A DNA stretch of 64,000 bases from Nemopilema nomurai (Eukaryota; Cnidaria; Scyphozoa; Rhizostomeae; Rhizostomatidae), in the NCBI GenBank assembly GCA_003864495.1, contig ML133383.1, forward strand, positions 7,610,880-7,674,879, in the 5' to 3' direction. A program made the position numbers and the translations under genes. Below are positions 38,076 through 52,080 of the stretch, piece after piece. The notes beneath the pieces were generated by a model. It was not told the origin of the DNA, made no database searches, and saw only the letters and a list, made by a program, of their open reading frames with translations. The first letter of the stretch is position 1; every line of letters starts with the position of its first letter.

Positions 38076-41000
38076 GGATTTTTTCCTACTCTCCTCAAAT
38101 AACGCGACCACCCTCCAAGAAAAGGAGCCCTACCATTTCTATGCATTTCCTTTTGTCGGCTTTTGTAAAAAATTATTGATGCCTAATTCATTTAGACGAA
38201 TGAATCTTCTGTTGTACTAGAGTGCAAGGCCTTTGCTACATGATCATCATTCAATTACCCCATATCAAATAGTAAGGCCGTGTTTGTGTTGTATGAAAAA
38301 GCGCAGCAAATCCAGTTAGGTGACTCTTCATACCTAAATTAAGGATTAAAGATTAAGGAACGAGCAAAATTGATAAGCTGTGAGCTAGGTCTATTGAATT
38401 ATTCTTAAAAGTATTATCCAGTCTGCCAAGCAATAAACGGATAAATCATAGACAATGCCTTGAAGTTTAAATGACGCAAACAGTTTGTGAGAGCCTAGCT
38501 TGAAACCTAGAATAAGCGATTATTCATATGTTCGAAATTTTGATATGCCTCTCTCACATAAAGTTGAGAGACCATCAGCAAGAAGGACTAGAAATAAGAC
38601 GCTTGCTTTGTGTCTAGAAAGCAATGTAAGTGATGTAGAAATGCAAATAGGCAGTATGGAAAACAAAGTCCTCTAAAAGGCACTTTTTCTCAAGACCTTC
38701 GTCTTGTGTATTACGAGCGCTTTGAGCACTGAGTGTAAAATTATTGCAAAATTCTAGATCGATGCATACAGAAACGGACGTAGTCAAAAAAATGGCACAT
38801 CTAAGAATTGCCTGTTTGAAAGGGGCAAGGCATTTTTCCAAAAAGCAGATTCAATGTTCTCATCCAAGTAGAAATTTAGTAAACAACTTCCGTTTTACAA
38901 TTTCCTCATTATCTCTCTTTATGCTTTGACAAGGTAAAATATGTTTAGAGTAATCCAGCCCACCCCATCCCTCACGAGGTGGAAAGATGGCACGCCAGTT
39001 ACAGAACGCTTATTCTGAAGTGGTGACTTTTGCCAAAGTTTTTCATGGCTTTCTCAGAGCGCTCTCAGGCGTTCATAAGGGCCTTCACACGGAAATGCAA
39101 CTATTTCGTCCCATCTTCGTTCCAGCTTTTCAACGAATAAGCAGATTGGTCGCACAGGAACGGCACGATTACGCACAACTTTGATTTGTGTTGCGAAGGA
39201 AAGGGACACATTTATCAGATTCACGCAGTCTTGAGGTTGCAATAACTTCAAATATCATATCCGAAAGCAGGACATACCTTTGTAATGGTAAAAGTCAAAA
39301 CCAAATATACGCGGTGGAAAAGAGAGTGATGGGGGACATTTCAAGTGGACTGATGACTGGAAAATCCATGTTTTTCTTTTTGTTTCAAACATATTTACCA
39401 ACCGGTTTCATTGAGGTCACGTCAATAGGCAAGCTTCGTCAAAGAAAAAATAGCCGTTTTGCGCTCCAAAAATGCTGTCAGTAAAGCAAGTGAAGGAACT
39501 CAATGCATGTGCTATTGCGTATTGTTCCACAATTCCTATTACTTTTTATCTTCTGAACGGGGTTAGGAGTCTAGGTCTATTCTTTGTCAAACAATAGGGA
39601 AACTTCAATTGTACAGAAGGGAATTGAGCATCCAGAAAAGTAGGTCCAGAGGCGACATCTCTTAGGAGTTTTTAATTACCTGGGGGCATAAAACTAAACT
39701 CTAATCTGCTAGAAAGCTTATTACTAACAAAAAAGCAACGATAGATCTAAAAACTTTGTGATTATACAAGATGTAAGGAAAAGTGAAAAAAAAGCTAGCA
39801 TGCCAAATTGGGCCCCGTTTATTTATTGTTCATTAATCTTCGCATGAACAAAAACTAAGTGCCATTGTTCTGCAACTTTCTATTTGAGGCAACACAAGCG
39901 ATAAAAGGCACCCACGGGGATAGGCATGGAAATGGGAACATATAAATACAGAGAGAGAATGCCTTCAGGCGTGATAAAGAGACAGACACGGCCAACATCA
40001 GACGTGAGCGACAGGCCTTTCGGAGTTCAAGGTGACTTTTATAACATCTACTCTGTTTGAACAAGTGCTTTGCGGTACAAAATTTCACAATAGCTAGGAA
40101 AAGCTGAATCATTTTTTCGCATATTTAAAGCACAATAAATAGCCAGTAGCGGCTAGAAAACACTGTTCAGACATTGAAATTACATATCTACAGTGTTACA
40201 ATTTCTGCTGGCATGTTTTTCTAGAAACCTTGATTACTGCATTAATGCAATTATTAAATAGCTTCGTGTTTATGAAGCTACGTGTTATATATTTGTGTTT
40301 AGATAGCAGTTAGATCCAGTGACATTTCTAGATTATGTTGTTTGAATGATGCATTTTAAGCTTTATTGTGGTCGGCGTAGCTGTATTTTGGATTCCATGA
40401 CGAGGACTCTTTACGCGAGCATCAGCTTCAAATGCTTTACGTCCGCTTTGCGACCAGTGAAGAAAATCCTACTTGCTATAGCCAATGAGAGTGTCTATAC
40501 GATTATAAACCTGCATTGAATCACTGATAATTTCATTTGCGACCAGGGCCAGTTCTGGCAAAGTTCCTACTCGATGAAATTGCAAATTGCATACTAGGTA
40601 TTGGTGAGCTTCTCTCGCTCTAGAAAATTATCACCAGGCAGAAGTAGCTAATTATGGGCTGTTGCGGCCTTTGGGATCTCATGGAAGCAAAATATTGACT
40701 GGTGAACAACGATTTTTTCTAGAATGGTATTTTGACAGCAGCATTTGGCAAGCAGCTGAGGCTGCCATTTGTCAACCTTTCAACAGTGTTTGAAGCACAA
40801 GACTTAATGAAAATCCTTAGAATATCTTTTTTCTTTCAACTTTCTTTGCACAAAGATTACTAAGGGTCTACAATTAATGCTTTTCGCATATAAAACAAAA
40901 TCTGAATAAAGAAATCTTGATCCATACTTCCTTGAACTTTTTCACACTTTATTTGCAATTCACATTCGCATATCAGGTATCGTATTTCACGAGTCGTGAT

Positions 41001-42050
41001 TGAACATGGGGATTTGTGTGGCTTTTACACCTTACATAAAAAGCTAAGGTGTGGAATTAACGTCTACCAATCGCAACATTCATTTGATGATTAGGACCCT
41101 TGCTGAACAGTTTGAAACTGAAATCATTATCTTCGCCGATACTTCTTTGGGAGTCCTTGGTTAGAGACAAATGGATGAAAATAATTTTCCAAACTTAGAT
41201 TGCGAGCTTAAGGATAATTAATTTCAAAGAACTAAGAATTATTTTCTGTTTTCTATTTTCAGTTAATTGAATGATGCATTATCATGAGAGCGTGCATGAA
41301 GGAAATTGTTCCTGTGTTGAAGGGTAGTGTTCCGCCATGTCGCGCAATTATAATCAAAGGGTGCATTGGCGGCACGCTCCGTTTGGGACTTTCAATTCAT
41401 AAGTAAAGCGACTTCTGGGACTGTAAGAATGCATCAGGTAACGAGAGGGTCTGAAAATAAATGCGTTGTCTTAATGATTGTTTACTCAGCGAACAGTCAA
41501 CAAGGGAAAGTGCGAGTTTGTTAATGCCTTGCTTGTGCTGTAGGCGTTTTGTGTCCAGGGGCTTTACGTATAATGCGTAAACCATTACAAGCCAATTTGG
41601 ATAAATTGCAGCTGTCAAAGATGGCTTTCTCTGAAACGTTGGCAGAGTTCTGGTCCAAGGAAGTCGAAAATGCCAAACTATTTTGCAGTAGGCTGTATTA
41701 CGTTTTAGCTGTGAATTTAAGCCACCTCTTAATGAACGATAAAATGGCCCATCAGCCCTAATACGCGGTTAGGTGAACAAGTTCCCTTTTTTGGCTCACA
41801 TCATCGTAGGTTTTTAGCAAAGCAGATCAAAAGCCTCTAGAGAATCTGCTTGACAATCTCAGCTTTCGTTGGGTACGTCTCTTCTCTTTCTCCTGTAAAC
41901 TCTCCTTCTTTGTTTCAATTCAAATTTGTTAGTCATATTGCTTGCAACAAAAACTTCTCTTGCGAGTAGGTGGCTCCTGCAGGATGTCATTTGTGAAAAC
42001 ACGAAGTTGAAATTTTACAAATGTCAATAATGCTTCGTTTTTATTTTCAG
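38076..42050. other. Intergenic region between Kazal genes C and D
   Basis: No coding exon with Kazal or other recognised features was found on either strand. A copy of a dispersed repeat is at about 39890-40165. Near 41840-41872 a stretch ends at a donor-like GGGTACGTCT and may be the 5' untranslated exon of gene D, whose coding exon follows an acceptor at 42049-42050. Confidence 0.4.
40060..40165 (+). repeat. Dispersed repeat, copy 1
   Basis: The block GTGCTTTGCGGTACAAAA followed by TTTCACAATAGC and ending near GGCTAGAAAACACT recurs in diverged form at 55065-55125 and 56290-56455. Weaker similarity extends left to about 39890. It is probably an old SINE- or MITE-type element; no coding capacity. 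Confidence 0.5.
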
Positions 42051-42056
42051 GTAAAA

Positions 42057-44435
42057 ATGCATTTGATCAAGATTATCTGTTTGGTCCTAACGGCTGTGTT
42101 GTCAGGTAACTTGATGTCTTCGTTTTTCTTTGTATCCAGCCTCGTAGCTTTAACTTGGGCTCAAGGTGCCATTGCAAGGCGTATGACGTCATTTGTGATT
42201 TAAAAACTCTTTTGCATATGAGCTTCAACCAAGTTTTCATCTATATCTTATGCAAGGAGAGACTCTAAGTTTGATTATCTTTCACCACTTCCACTCCGCA
42301 AAAATTAAAATCCCCCCTTGATGACGTGTGTTCTCGTTATGCAAATGGCGCCTTGGTTAACGTATTTGTTTCGAAGTATTTCATCTCAAGCCAGTCATAA
42401 AGTATGAGCCATTGAAAACTGTAAAGCAAACAGCAATCCGCCATTAAGGGACATTTTAGACTCTAGTTAATTTCATACAAATAAAACAATGTAACTACAT
42501 GTGACGACGAATCAACTTGTCATTAGCATTATGCTCGAACTGTTATCTGTATCTGTATGTTACTTAGCTACTAATTATCTAATGAATATGTACGCTAACG
42601 GCCTGTTGTTGATTTCTGATCTCCACTGAACCCCACAACCACGCGAAGGCGTCTTTACTTCGGCACGACCACAATTACAAAATTTGTTGCAAAATGAAGT
42701 TCGGTCACCTGCAAGAAGTTTGATTTCACCAAATTGTATTTCACGATTTCACTGTTACTTTTGTTTTAGCCATTGCACTGGACTGCGACAATATCTGCAA
42801 AACCGACCCATTAGGAGTGAATTTTAGAGTTTGTGGAAGCAATGGCAAAACCTATTCTTCCGAATGTGCCCTTCTAAAGTCAGTCTGCAGCTCTAAGGAA
42901 ACTGTTACTATCGTTTCTGCTGGTAAGCATCTCCTGTTTCTTTGCATACTATTTACAAACAAGGCTCAATTCTAATCCTATGACCTTTTAAAGATGATTA
43001 GGGCTTGTAAAGGCCCAAGCCATGTAACGCATATGTTCGCGAGGACCGGAGTCACAATCATCACCACGCATGCGCATGCACTGTTTTCTAGTCCGCCGTT
43101 TTGAAAATGGGCCATTGTTTCGCTGAACACAAAAACAAGGCCAAGAAGAATTTCATCCATTGTTGGAGCCAATTTTTACTGGAATTACACGTTGTCCGGA
43201 AACTTGCCCTCTGTTTTGATGCCCCTCTATAATCTTGTGCATGATTCCAAAAGTGAAAAGAGAAATAAAATTTGCGACATGTTTTTTTAAAAAATGCTGG
43301 ATCGAGCAAGTGACTTTACGCTATCTAAACCTCGCTTATTTTAGCTTCTAGCATCTCCTAGTCCATCAATCATTTTAAAGCGAATTAATGAAGCACTACA
43401 CTATTATTTATGAGCCACAGTATTTCATAGTCCACGTCCACTGTGCCGAAATTACTGCTGAATCATATCTTCTTCGTCACGAGCTTTCACCAGATGCATT
43501 TTCACCGCAACAACAAACTGAATCATGACCTTTTCTTTTACAAAGGGCCCTGCAAAGCCGTAGGTAGCAAATGCCTGACTGAAATCGATTGTGACTTAAC
43601 CAAGTCAAAAGTTTGTGCAAGTGACGGCTTGCCCTACTTCAACGAGTGTGCTATGAGAAAACACGCATGCAAGGAGAAAAAGGCCAAAGTTGCTGTCTCG
43701 GCCGCTCAACAACAATGTTCCAAAGCCAAGTAAGATAAGAATGCTTATATTGAAATGATTGCCAATGTGACACAATGAAAAACGATCTGATTTCGGGGCC
43801 CGAAGGTAAACTTGTGTTCGTCGCCCCGTCAACAGCGCCACTAAAAATGTATGGCTGCCATTGCTAAGTCAAAAGACACTGTAGTAAACAGGCTGTGGCC
43901 TTTGATTTCAGGTTAGCCTGACTTAGATAATCTGGCTTCATTATCAGGCTACATAATTATTCCATATGTTGTGTATCAGGGGGCCAGCGAATCCCATAGA
44001 CGCTACAAATTGGCGCTCTTTCAATGCAAATTAATGGCCTTTTGTATTTAAGTAACAAAAGTAAAACTTTTATGAAATTTGATACCTAAAAAGAATAAGA
44101 AAAATTTGTAACTGAATCTGTATAAATATGCCCCAAAAATTTCTCCTCTTCTGTGACAACATCAATAGGCACCTTTTAGGCACCAGAAGGTAATTATCTA
44201 ATTTAAACATTTCAGCTGCCCAAAATGTGGAAAAGCTGCTAAAAAGCCCGTTTGTGGAAGCGATCAGAAGACGTACAATTCTCTTTGCGAACTGAGGGCC
44301 CAGGCCTGCAAGGAGGAACAAGCAATCATCGTTCTCAAGGAGGGAAGGTGCGGTGAGGAAATAGAAAAGGGTAACGGGGCCGAGCCATTTGAATTGGACT
44401 TTGATGAGAACGAAGATGAGCTCATCTTTGACTAG
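42057..44435 (+). CDS. Secreted protein with three Kazal domains and acidic tail (cluster gene D)
   Basis: Exons 42057-42105, 42770-42922, 43546-43729 and 44216-44435 give 201 residues with intron phases 1, 1 and 2 and a 49-nt signal-peptide exon, as in genes A and B. Domain 1 (LDCDNIC, RVCGSNGKTY) is split: five cysteines are in exon 2 and the sixth (GPC) in exon 3, so this intron lies several codons earlier than in genes A-C. Domain 2 reads CDLTKSKVCASDG (predicted P1 Leu). Domain 3 begins CPKCGKAAKKPVCGSD. After domain 3 there is a tail of about 30 residues rich in Glu and Asp, not seen in the other three genes. The ATG is just after an acceptor, so a 5' untranslated exon exists upstream. 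It is the most diverged member. Role by family: extracellular protease inhibitor. Confidence 0.87.
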
Positions 44436-47400
44436 GACTGGGTAATGCCGTTACAAGACCGGCTTCAAAAAGCTTGCATCTAAACTTGTGCTGTAATTTC
44501 TTACATATGTTAACACAGATAGTAATAGCTGAAGACTATCATTTAATAATCAGTCAATGTTTGTTTGAGAAAAAGGCTTACTCTGTTCGATTTTTTGCTA
44601 CTGCAAAGTTATTGCTCCGGGCATTTCCTGCAGCCTCCTTGTGAACATTTGTCTCGCTATGTAGCTACAGCACTCTGCAGATTATTTTAATTTCTAAGTG
44701 TGATCGAGCCTGTTTTACGTCACTGTTAATGAGTAACTTTTCTTCCGTCAGCAAATGTCGTTTATTGCTCTATGGCTTTGCAAAAATTCCTTCTCGACCA
44801 CTCACAAAGTCGGACTTGAAATATGTTTAGAAAATTATCTGAAAATTTGTTTCATCTTCTGCTTGATTAAGCAAAATATTGTTAGAAAATTTTATCCGCA
44901 TTTCATTAGGATGTAATAATCCACCAGTACAACGAGAGAGGCCCTGCCAGATGGATTCAATGTAAAAATACTAAATACCTGAAAAAATTTGTTTGTTAGT
45001 ATTTTAGTTTATTTTAATACAAAAAGTGTTTGGATTCTGAGGCACAGGTTAGTCTCACGAGGCCTGAATAATCTGAATTATATATGCACATAATCACATA
45101 AATAACTCCTTGACTTAATTATGATCAAAAGAGGGAGTGGCCTGCTATAACAGGTATTGCACAGGTATTGGTTTTTTGAGGAGCATCTGGCAACAGAAGC
45201 AATGTTTTTAGAACAAATAGAAGATTATTTTTCACTCTGGTACTCATTTACAGCTGACTGAACAGTCTGTGCGCCAATTGCCCGGGTTAATGGCACGGTA
45301 GTGTAAAGCTTCTTAGTAACTTACCTGTCGTTACTGAAACACAACACTTTAGAAAGCTATTCTTGCATACCCAGTATCTCCCCGTCTTCTAACATTTTCT
45401 AACCAATCAATGCACGGTAAAGTCCCAATGTGAAATTTACTGGTTAAAAATCTGCTGAAGATCCGAAGCTCCTTTTACTTTCCATTACATGAAGGTCTCT
45501 TTCTTCAAGTGACAGTCCTGTTTCCCCCAAACTCGCCTCCGCTGGGTATTTATCCCCTAAAAAAATCAGTTTTCTTCATTTTTATCTGTACCCTACTTTA
45601 AAAGAACTTAATGCCTCAGGTTTGGTTAGCTGTAGAACAAGGGTCAAAGGAACGACTTTTTTTAAACTGCTGTCCGTTTAACTTCAGGGCAGTCCAGGTT
45701 TCTAATTGACGAGTTGACTCTCTTCCAATCACCATTTGTTATTTATTGCGCTAAAATGAGGCATGCCATACTATCACCCATCAGACTCTTCCATTTTTGT
45801 AGATCAGGGTAAGGGAACCTTGGTCTGGGTTCACCGAGGCAATGGATAAATGTGTCACTGTTATTTCCAGGCAGAAGAATAAGAAACTGCTGTTATCGTT
45901 GAAGTATCGTATTTCAGCAAAATGACTTTAACTTTATGAATATCTGCTTTGATAACTTTATCAATATCTATCTTAGTTTTTGATACAACAATATAGCCGC
46001 CTATATCCTGAAATAGCAAAAGGACGTTACAGTGGGAAATTCTCATAGTAGCCTTTGTAGAATTTCTAATAGATCTCCTTCTAGCGCTGGGATGCATGCT
46101 GACCCACTGCATCCTTAGTTTAACTATGAAAGCCATCTCAAGATTGATATGTCCCTTACGTCAAAAAGAAGGGGCAACTTGTCGCCGTGTCCTCTCTCCC
46201 CCCTTAAACCACTACTGAGATACTGTTAAAAGCAAGTGTGAAAAATTCTGACAATTAAATGCCGTTTTCTGAATTGCTATTTGTCTCACGCTATATTGCA
46301 AAGATTAGCATGTACCAGAAACACTGGTTTTGATCGCAAATTTTTCACGCAATAGAAATCATTGTTTTGCGGCAGAATAGACATATGTGTTGTCTTTTAG
46401 CAAATAACATGATACCTGTCACTTATGTGCTTCTGATTATCAGAAGATAGATGTAATTGGAAGTTGAAAGAAAACAATTTGTCAAAAAACTCAAATTGAA
46501 ATCTGTCAAGCAAAAGAATTCAAGAGAAAAGGTTTGCAACTGAATAAGTCAATTGTGCCGCAGTGTAAGGCAGGTGGAAGAAAGCAAACATTTTCAGTGA
46601 TATTATAATGGCCGAGATGGCTTTGTCGTATTTACGATTGCGTGAGCTAGTTTGGTCATTACTTGGCCATTGGCAAAACGACAAAAATAGCCCCAGACCA
46701 TCAAATACCCATCTTAAGTATTCTCAGTTGTCTCAAGGCAACAAGCCTAATGCAATATCCCATGGCCCCTTGTCTAAGAAGTGAATTAAAAATAGGTGGA
46801 TATCGACACGACGGAGGACATCCCTATGACGCAGAGAGATCCAAAGGCAAAGAAAGACCATAATGCTGTATAATGAAAACATTCGCAATTGGCAGAATGA
46901 TGAAAAGTAACCAGCAGAATGTTGAAGAATTACAATGAAAAATACGGTAATAGCAAAGAGCTAGAAGACTATTGATGGATAATAGTGGAAAGCTATTGAT
47001 AAGCTAGTCACTGATAATGCTACGACATGGTTCTGAAATCCACAGATGACATTGCCTAATAATCTGAGTAATTCGTACAAAAAGACTTGTTTTCTTGTTT
47101 ATGTACTGTAGATAGGCTATCCAAAAACCAGTTAGAGAATGCTTCTGAATTTAATAAATGGTAAAAAGCAATTTTTCAATAGAAGTGCAAAACAACATAT
47201 CAGTTAATTTTCAGGGCACGTCTTTCTTGATTAGCTTCTAGTAAACCATATAGTAGCACAAAAATCGTTTAATGCATTCTTAAGTATCATTGTAAATAAT
47301 TTCATTGCTTGCGCAAAATTGGGTCTCAACTCAAAGTACTCACAACTATGACTTTTAATTTTCTTTGCCGAATTATTGCCAGACGGAACCTTGACAACTG

Positions 47401-48320
47401 GCAGTCCTTTACAAGTGATTCCAATGTGGCAATATTGAAGCTAAGAATGGATAGAATGTATAAAAAGCAAAGCTCAAGACACTACAGCCCCAAATTGCTA
47501 GCCACTAACGGCTAGCCAAGCAATGAAGAAACGTTGTGGAACAATTGTCACCCTTTGGCAATCTTTCACCTTTTCACATGCAACATTTGAAGCAAGATGC
47601 AGCAATATGTCAGGTATTGGCTTCTTGTTTTCTCTTGTTTAGATGGATCACGCAACAGTGGCTACTTTGGTGCACCCTGGTTAGCTAAGAACAATCTAGG
47701 CCAACGCCATGATTATTAGTTTCCTTGTTGTGAAACGAAGTTTCCACTAACGGCTCTCTGTGACTTAAAAATAAAAACGAATGTTTGCTAAGGCACAAAC
47801 GAAAGATGCTTGTAAAACACAGAGAATGCAGGGCCTCGTCATGCAGATATATCAATGTGCAGAAAACTGGAAGAAAGGCAAGTTTTCCATGACAAAGTCA
47901 AGCTTCTTTTGCACACAGTTTGAACAACTGACTTGTCGAAAAGATCTTGTCACTTCATATTGCTTTTCTGATATACTTTCACTCCGCTTTTTGAGTAGTG
48001 CAAGCCGAGTTGCATAGTGTAGACAGGGGTCTTTATACAAAATTCTTCATACTTCCATCAGCATTAAATTGACAATATACCCTTGAAACTAATTCGATTG
48101 CTGTTGCTATTGTAACGAAACTGCTGAACTTCATGCTCTTTTATATTTCTTTCTGCTGAAGATGTTCACGAGATATGGAAATGAAAAATGAGTTATGGAA
48201 ACGCCAGCTGTTGCCAGGAGAGACTGTCCAGAACATGACATAAGCACATTAGCTTTTTCATTACAGAAAACATGATATTGGGTGGCAACATTTCAAATGA
48301 ATGCTAGTCTTTTGTTTGCC

Positions 48321-48635
48321 TTAGGAACCTGCTTTGTTTATCTCTATCGTCGCAGGACTTTCCTTGTATCCGAAACACCTGGACCGTTGCCTGAGCTCGG
48401 ATAGCATCTCATATATGACCGTTTGACTGAACGGTTCGGCAGCAGAGTCATCTCTCAAGAAGAACATTTTTCCCTGTGGAAATACAGACCTGAGATAATT
48501 TGCCACGATTTGAAGCGTTAGTTTTGTTTCGAAGTTTTGTTTACGAACATTCCAGTTGATCGCGTTTAAGGTAAGCCACATTTCATTGACATCAAATTGA
48601 CTGTTAAATCTACCTGCATTATAAGACATGAGCAT
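48321..48635 (-). other. Orphan open frame of 104 codons
   Basis: Balanced amino-acid composition, predicted mostly helical, no signal peptide or membrane segment, no recognised domain. It begins close to an acceptor-like TAATGCAG and ends at TAA. It could be a single-exon gene, an exon of an unseen gene, a decayed mobile-element gene or chance. Confidence 0.25.
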
Positions 48636-51600
48636 ACTGTAGTAACAACAGTTTGGCCAAAAACGCTTTTAAAACGGTCGCTCATTCATTAGAGCTGGGA
48701 AATTTCTCTGCATCACATTGACAACTGTAAAAAAGCTTTATCGCTGAATCTGATACTTAGCATATGACCTTTTAAAAATTACATGCCGTCAATCCTAAAG
48801 GAGTGTTTGAGCTATATGAAATAGCTTAGACTTTCTACAGCCAAAGGTTTCTAGTGAGTATTTTTTCTGAATCGATAGTGAGATTCATTCATTTCTAAGC
48901 ACAAATTATAAAGAAGGATATTAGGGCTTAAGATTTTTGACAATTTTCAAATGTTAACGTTAACAATTTACAAGTGCATTTTTGACAATGTGATGTCAAA
49001 ATGTTTGGTGACAGATTAATATTTTGACAATTGTCTTCAAGCAAATTTTCACTGTGATTCCATATGATCTCATAAAAAATTGCATGGATTTTTCCTGCAT
49101 TTATGCTGATATGAGAGGATGCTAAGATGCCTGAACTGCAGTTTTGATAACACAAAAGAGTCACTAGACGAAAGTGTCAGTGAAGAGATTCTTGTAGAGA
49201 CTGGCTGACGATTTGAGACAGTTTTTATTGTTATCGAGATGCCTTCATTGGAAAGTATGTCGGGATTCAGCCCCTATTCTGGCTGTTATGGATAGGGACG
49301 CGGCATGCTTCTGATCCAAGTGACTCAACGAACTCTTAAGATGTCTTGTATAAATAGACACTGCAAACATATACCTTGACTTGAATTCTATATGACGTCA
49401 TAGTTTAAAGACTATACGCCTTTTACTGTCTGGACTGCTAAATATCGTCCTGAGAATTCTTATAATGACCATAAAATGCGCTTTTAAAGCATGTAGAAAC
49501 CGTGGGTGAACGGAGGACGTCGAAGCCGAGATAAATAAACAGCATGACTCTATGCTTGGCTGTAAGAAAACTAGCACTGCTACAATCGCTTTCGTTTTGG
49601 AGAAAATTCTATCCTTCCCAATTTTAAGGCCCGCAATTTTGAAGAGGAATACACATTCAGAGGTTAGGTTTGCCCATCATCATCGTCCTGAAATGCGTAA
49701 AAGATCTAGCACAATTGGTAATTCTTTTTGAATTTTTATAGTTGCAGCAGGAATAAACAATTATGGAGAAGTAAGTGTAAGTAGATTCTAAACAATTTTG
49801 AAATTGATGTCAAAACATGCTAGAGTTTTTCGCATTTCCAAATCACCTTTTTAGAAGCCGTTTACGACTAACTAAAAGAGTGCTGAAATGTGTGCAGGTG
49901 TATCACAGGAACATTTGCAGGTGCATAAATAAATAGCTTGGAGACATCCAGTCAAATGCAAGCAGCTCTTTATAGAAAGAGCACTTCACTATAGACATGT
50001 ATATCTTATCATGCGATTGATGATCTTATCCTGTAAATCATGGATTGAGCCCTTGAATATTTAACAAAACACTTGCTCGAAGGCTCATCAGTACAATCTG
50101 CGTATCGTTGAATGGACATGATGAAAGACCATATCAAACTTAGCGTGTGAGTGTTTGGTAAATTATGGCCAAACGTTTTGATCCCATAGCCTCTAAAATG
50201 GAACTTTCACTGCTAAAAACAGTGTTTCTTGAATTGAACAAGACCTTCTCCATGAATTAATTGACCACTATTAGTTCCAAAATGATTTAGTTGGAGGAAG
50301 CATCTTGGTGTGACATCCAACGAAAATGCTCCTTTCTAAGTAGTTGTCGGAACTTTCAAAGATATAATCATCTTTCAATTTATTCAATATTGCCGAAATT
50401 ATTTCCCGTGACATTCTCTGTTTTCTTTGAGCGGCTTTCTCAATTGTGCAAACAATCTTTCAAAGAAAAGGCTAAGGCTCGATTCTGGTTCTCTTTTCCA
50501 CCTGCTGTGGGGCGAATCTGAGGTGCGCATGACAACTTATCAATGATTCTACCAAGATTTGAGAATGAAAATGCATATTAAGGACCAGATTACTTGATTT
50601 CGAAAGTACTTCTTTCATATAATCGGTGGGATATTGCTTCTGAGATCTCATTAAAAAAGCTCCAAGATGCCGTCCGCCACTCCAAGGGCTGGGCTAATAT
50701 TAAAGTAAAAGTAGGCAATTGCAGAACAAAAGTAGCTTTGTGTACACTATTGGGCCCTTGTTTTGACCAATCAGCGATCTCCATCTCACCAATCGAGCAT
50801 CGTCATCTGACTCTTGGAATGAGGGTTTATACCCTTGTAAGACAGTTGGTATGGAAATTCATGGCAAGGAACCGAGCAAAATTGATTCGATGAAAGGCAC
50901 CTGTCTACGGAGCACTCACAAGTGACGCTTTTCAAAATGCATTGCATAATACTCTCTTTGTCTTTTAGAAAGATTCAAGATGCGTTAAGCAATAGATTTG
51001 GCTTGCCTTAACTAACGCACCCATTTATTTTGCCTGTTCTTCCCTGCTTGTTCTTAATTTGAGCCTCTACTTATAACTTACTATCTTAACCAGGATTTCT
51101 AGCATTATAGAATTCTTAATCATTCCTAAAAGCCTGCCATTCACTTCCGGCTCTTTTTCGATAATTGTTTTGTTCGGCATGAAAAAACCCTGAAAAATGT
51201 TACTTCAACATCCGCAAAAATACAAGGATAAAATTAATCTTCTTGCAACCATTAGGGATTATCTTTCTCACAACTTTTCAAGTAGGAATTCTCTGTCTCT
51301 TAAATATTAAACCCGATAACTTGTCAGCGGATTCTTGCGTATAAACTGCTGCATCTTCACTATGAAAGAAAGTCTTGAAATCAGCAGAGTGGTGATAGCT
51401 ATTCGATAGGTGTGTCAGTGCAAGCACACCTTCGAAAATACATCAACTGACTAGAAGCAATTCAGGATTCGTCTTACTTGACCGTGTCTGAAACTTTGGA
51501 GGTCTTTCCGTGAAAGGGCGAGGAAGCAAAGTTCCGCAAAGTTTTCAGTAAAAAACACAGCCACTGGTATGAATTAAGGGACGTTCATTTGAAATGCAAG

Positions 51601-52080
51601 CGAACAGTATTTGGATCCATAGAAAATTTTTAATGATGACGAGGATTTAGGTGATTCTGAATTTAGGATGTGTTAAACTGGTGATCTAACCCTCTTAATG
51701 ACCAGTAATCCCATTTTGTAGCTGATATGCCCCTAAACTGTTGGAACAAGGCTCAGTCATCAGCAAACAGACTTCAACAAATCATAGCTTTAGGTTGGTT
51801 TATGCTCTATGAATATCAAGTAGTATATTATTGCAACAAAAAGTTTGCAATGGAATAATGAATTTAATGGCGGGTCTAGCATTTACACGCCATGAATTGT
51901 TTCGCTACATGACGCTGTCGTTGCCAATGGTTTTAATGCGATATTCAGCCAAGAAAAGATTTTCAATGAAGATCATAATGCTCAACTGCGCGGCTACGAG
52001 AAGCAGCCTAACGACCTTGCACGGGCCTTATTGTCAGTGACTGGCTCTGATGCCAAATCTGCAATAATCTGCTAAATCAG

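Noticed and set aside
50590..50893. Overlapping frames on both strands with CCAAT motifs
   Set aside because: Could be a promoter patch or repeat fragment, but nothing distinguishes a real gene or promoter here.
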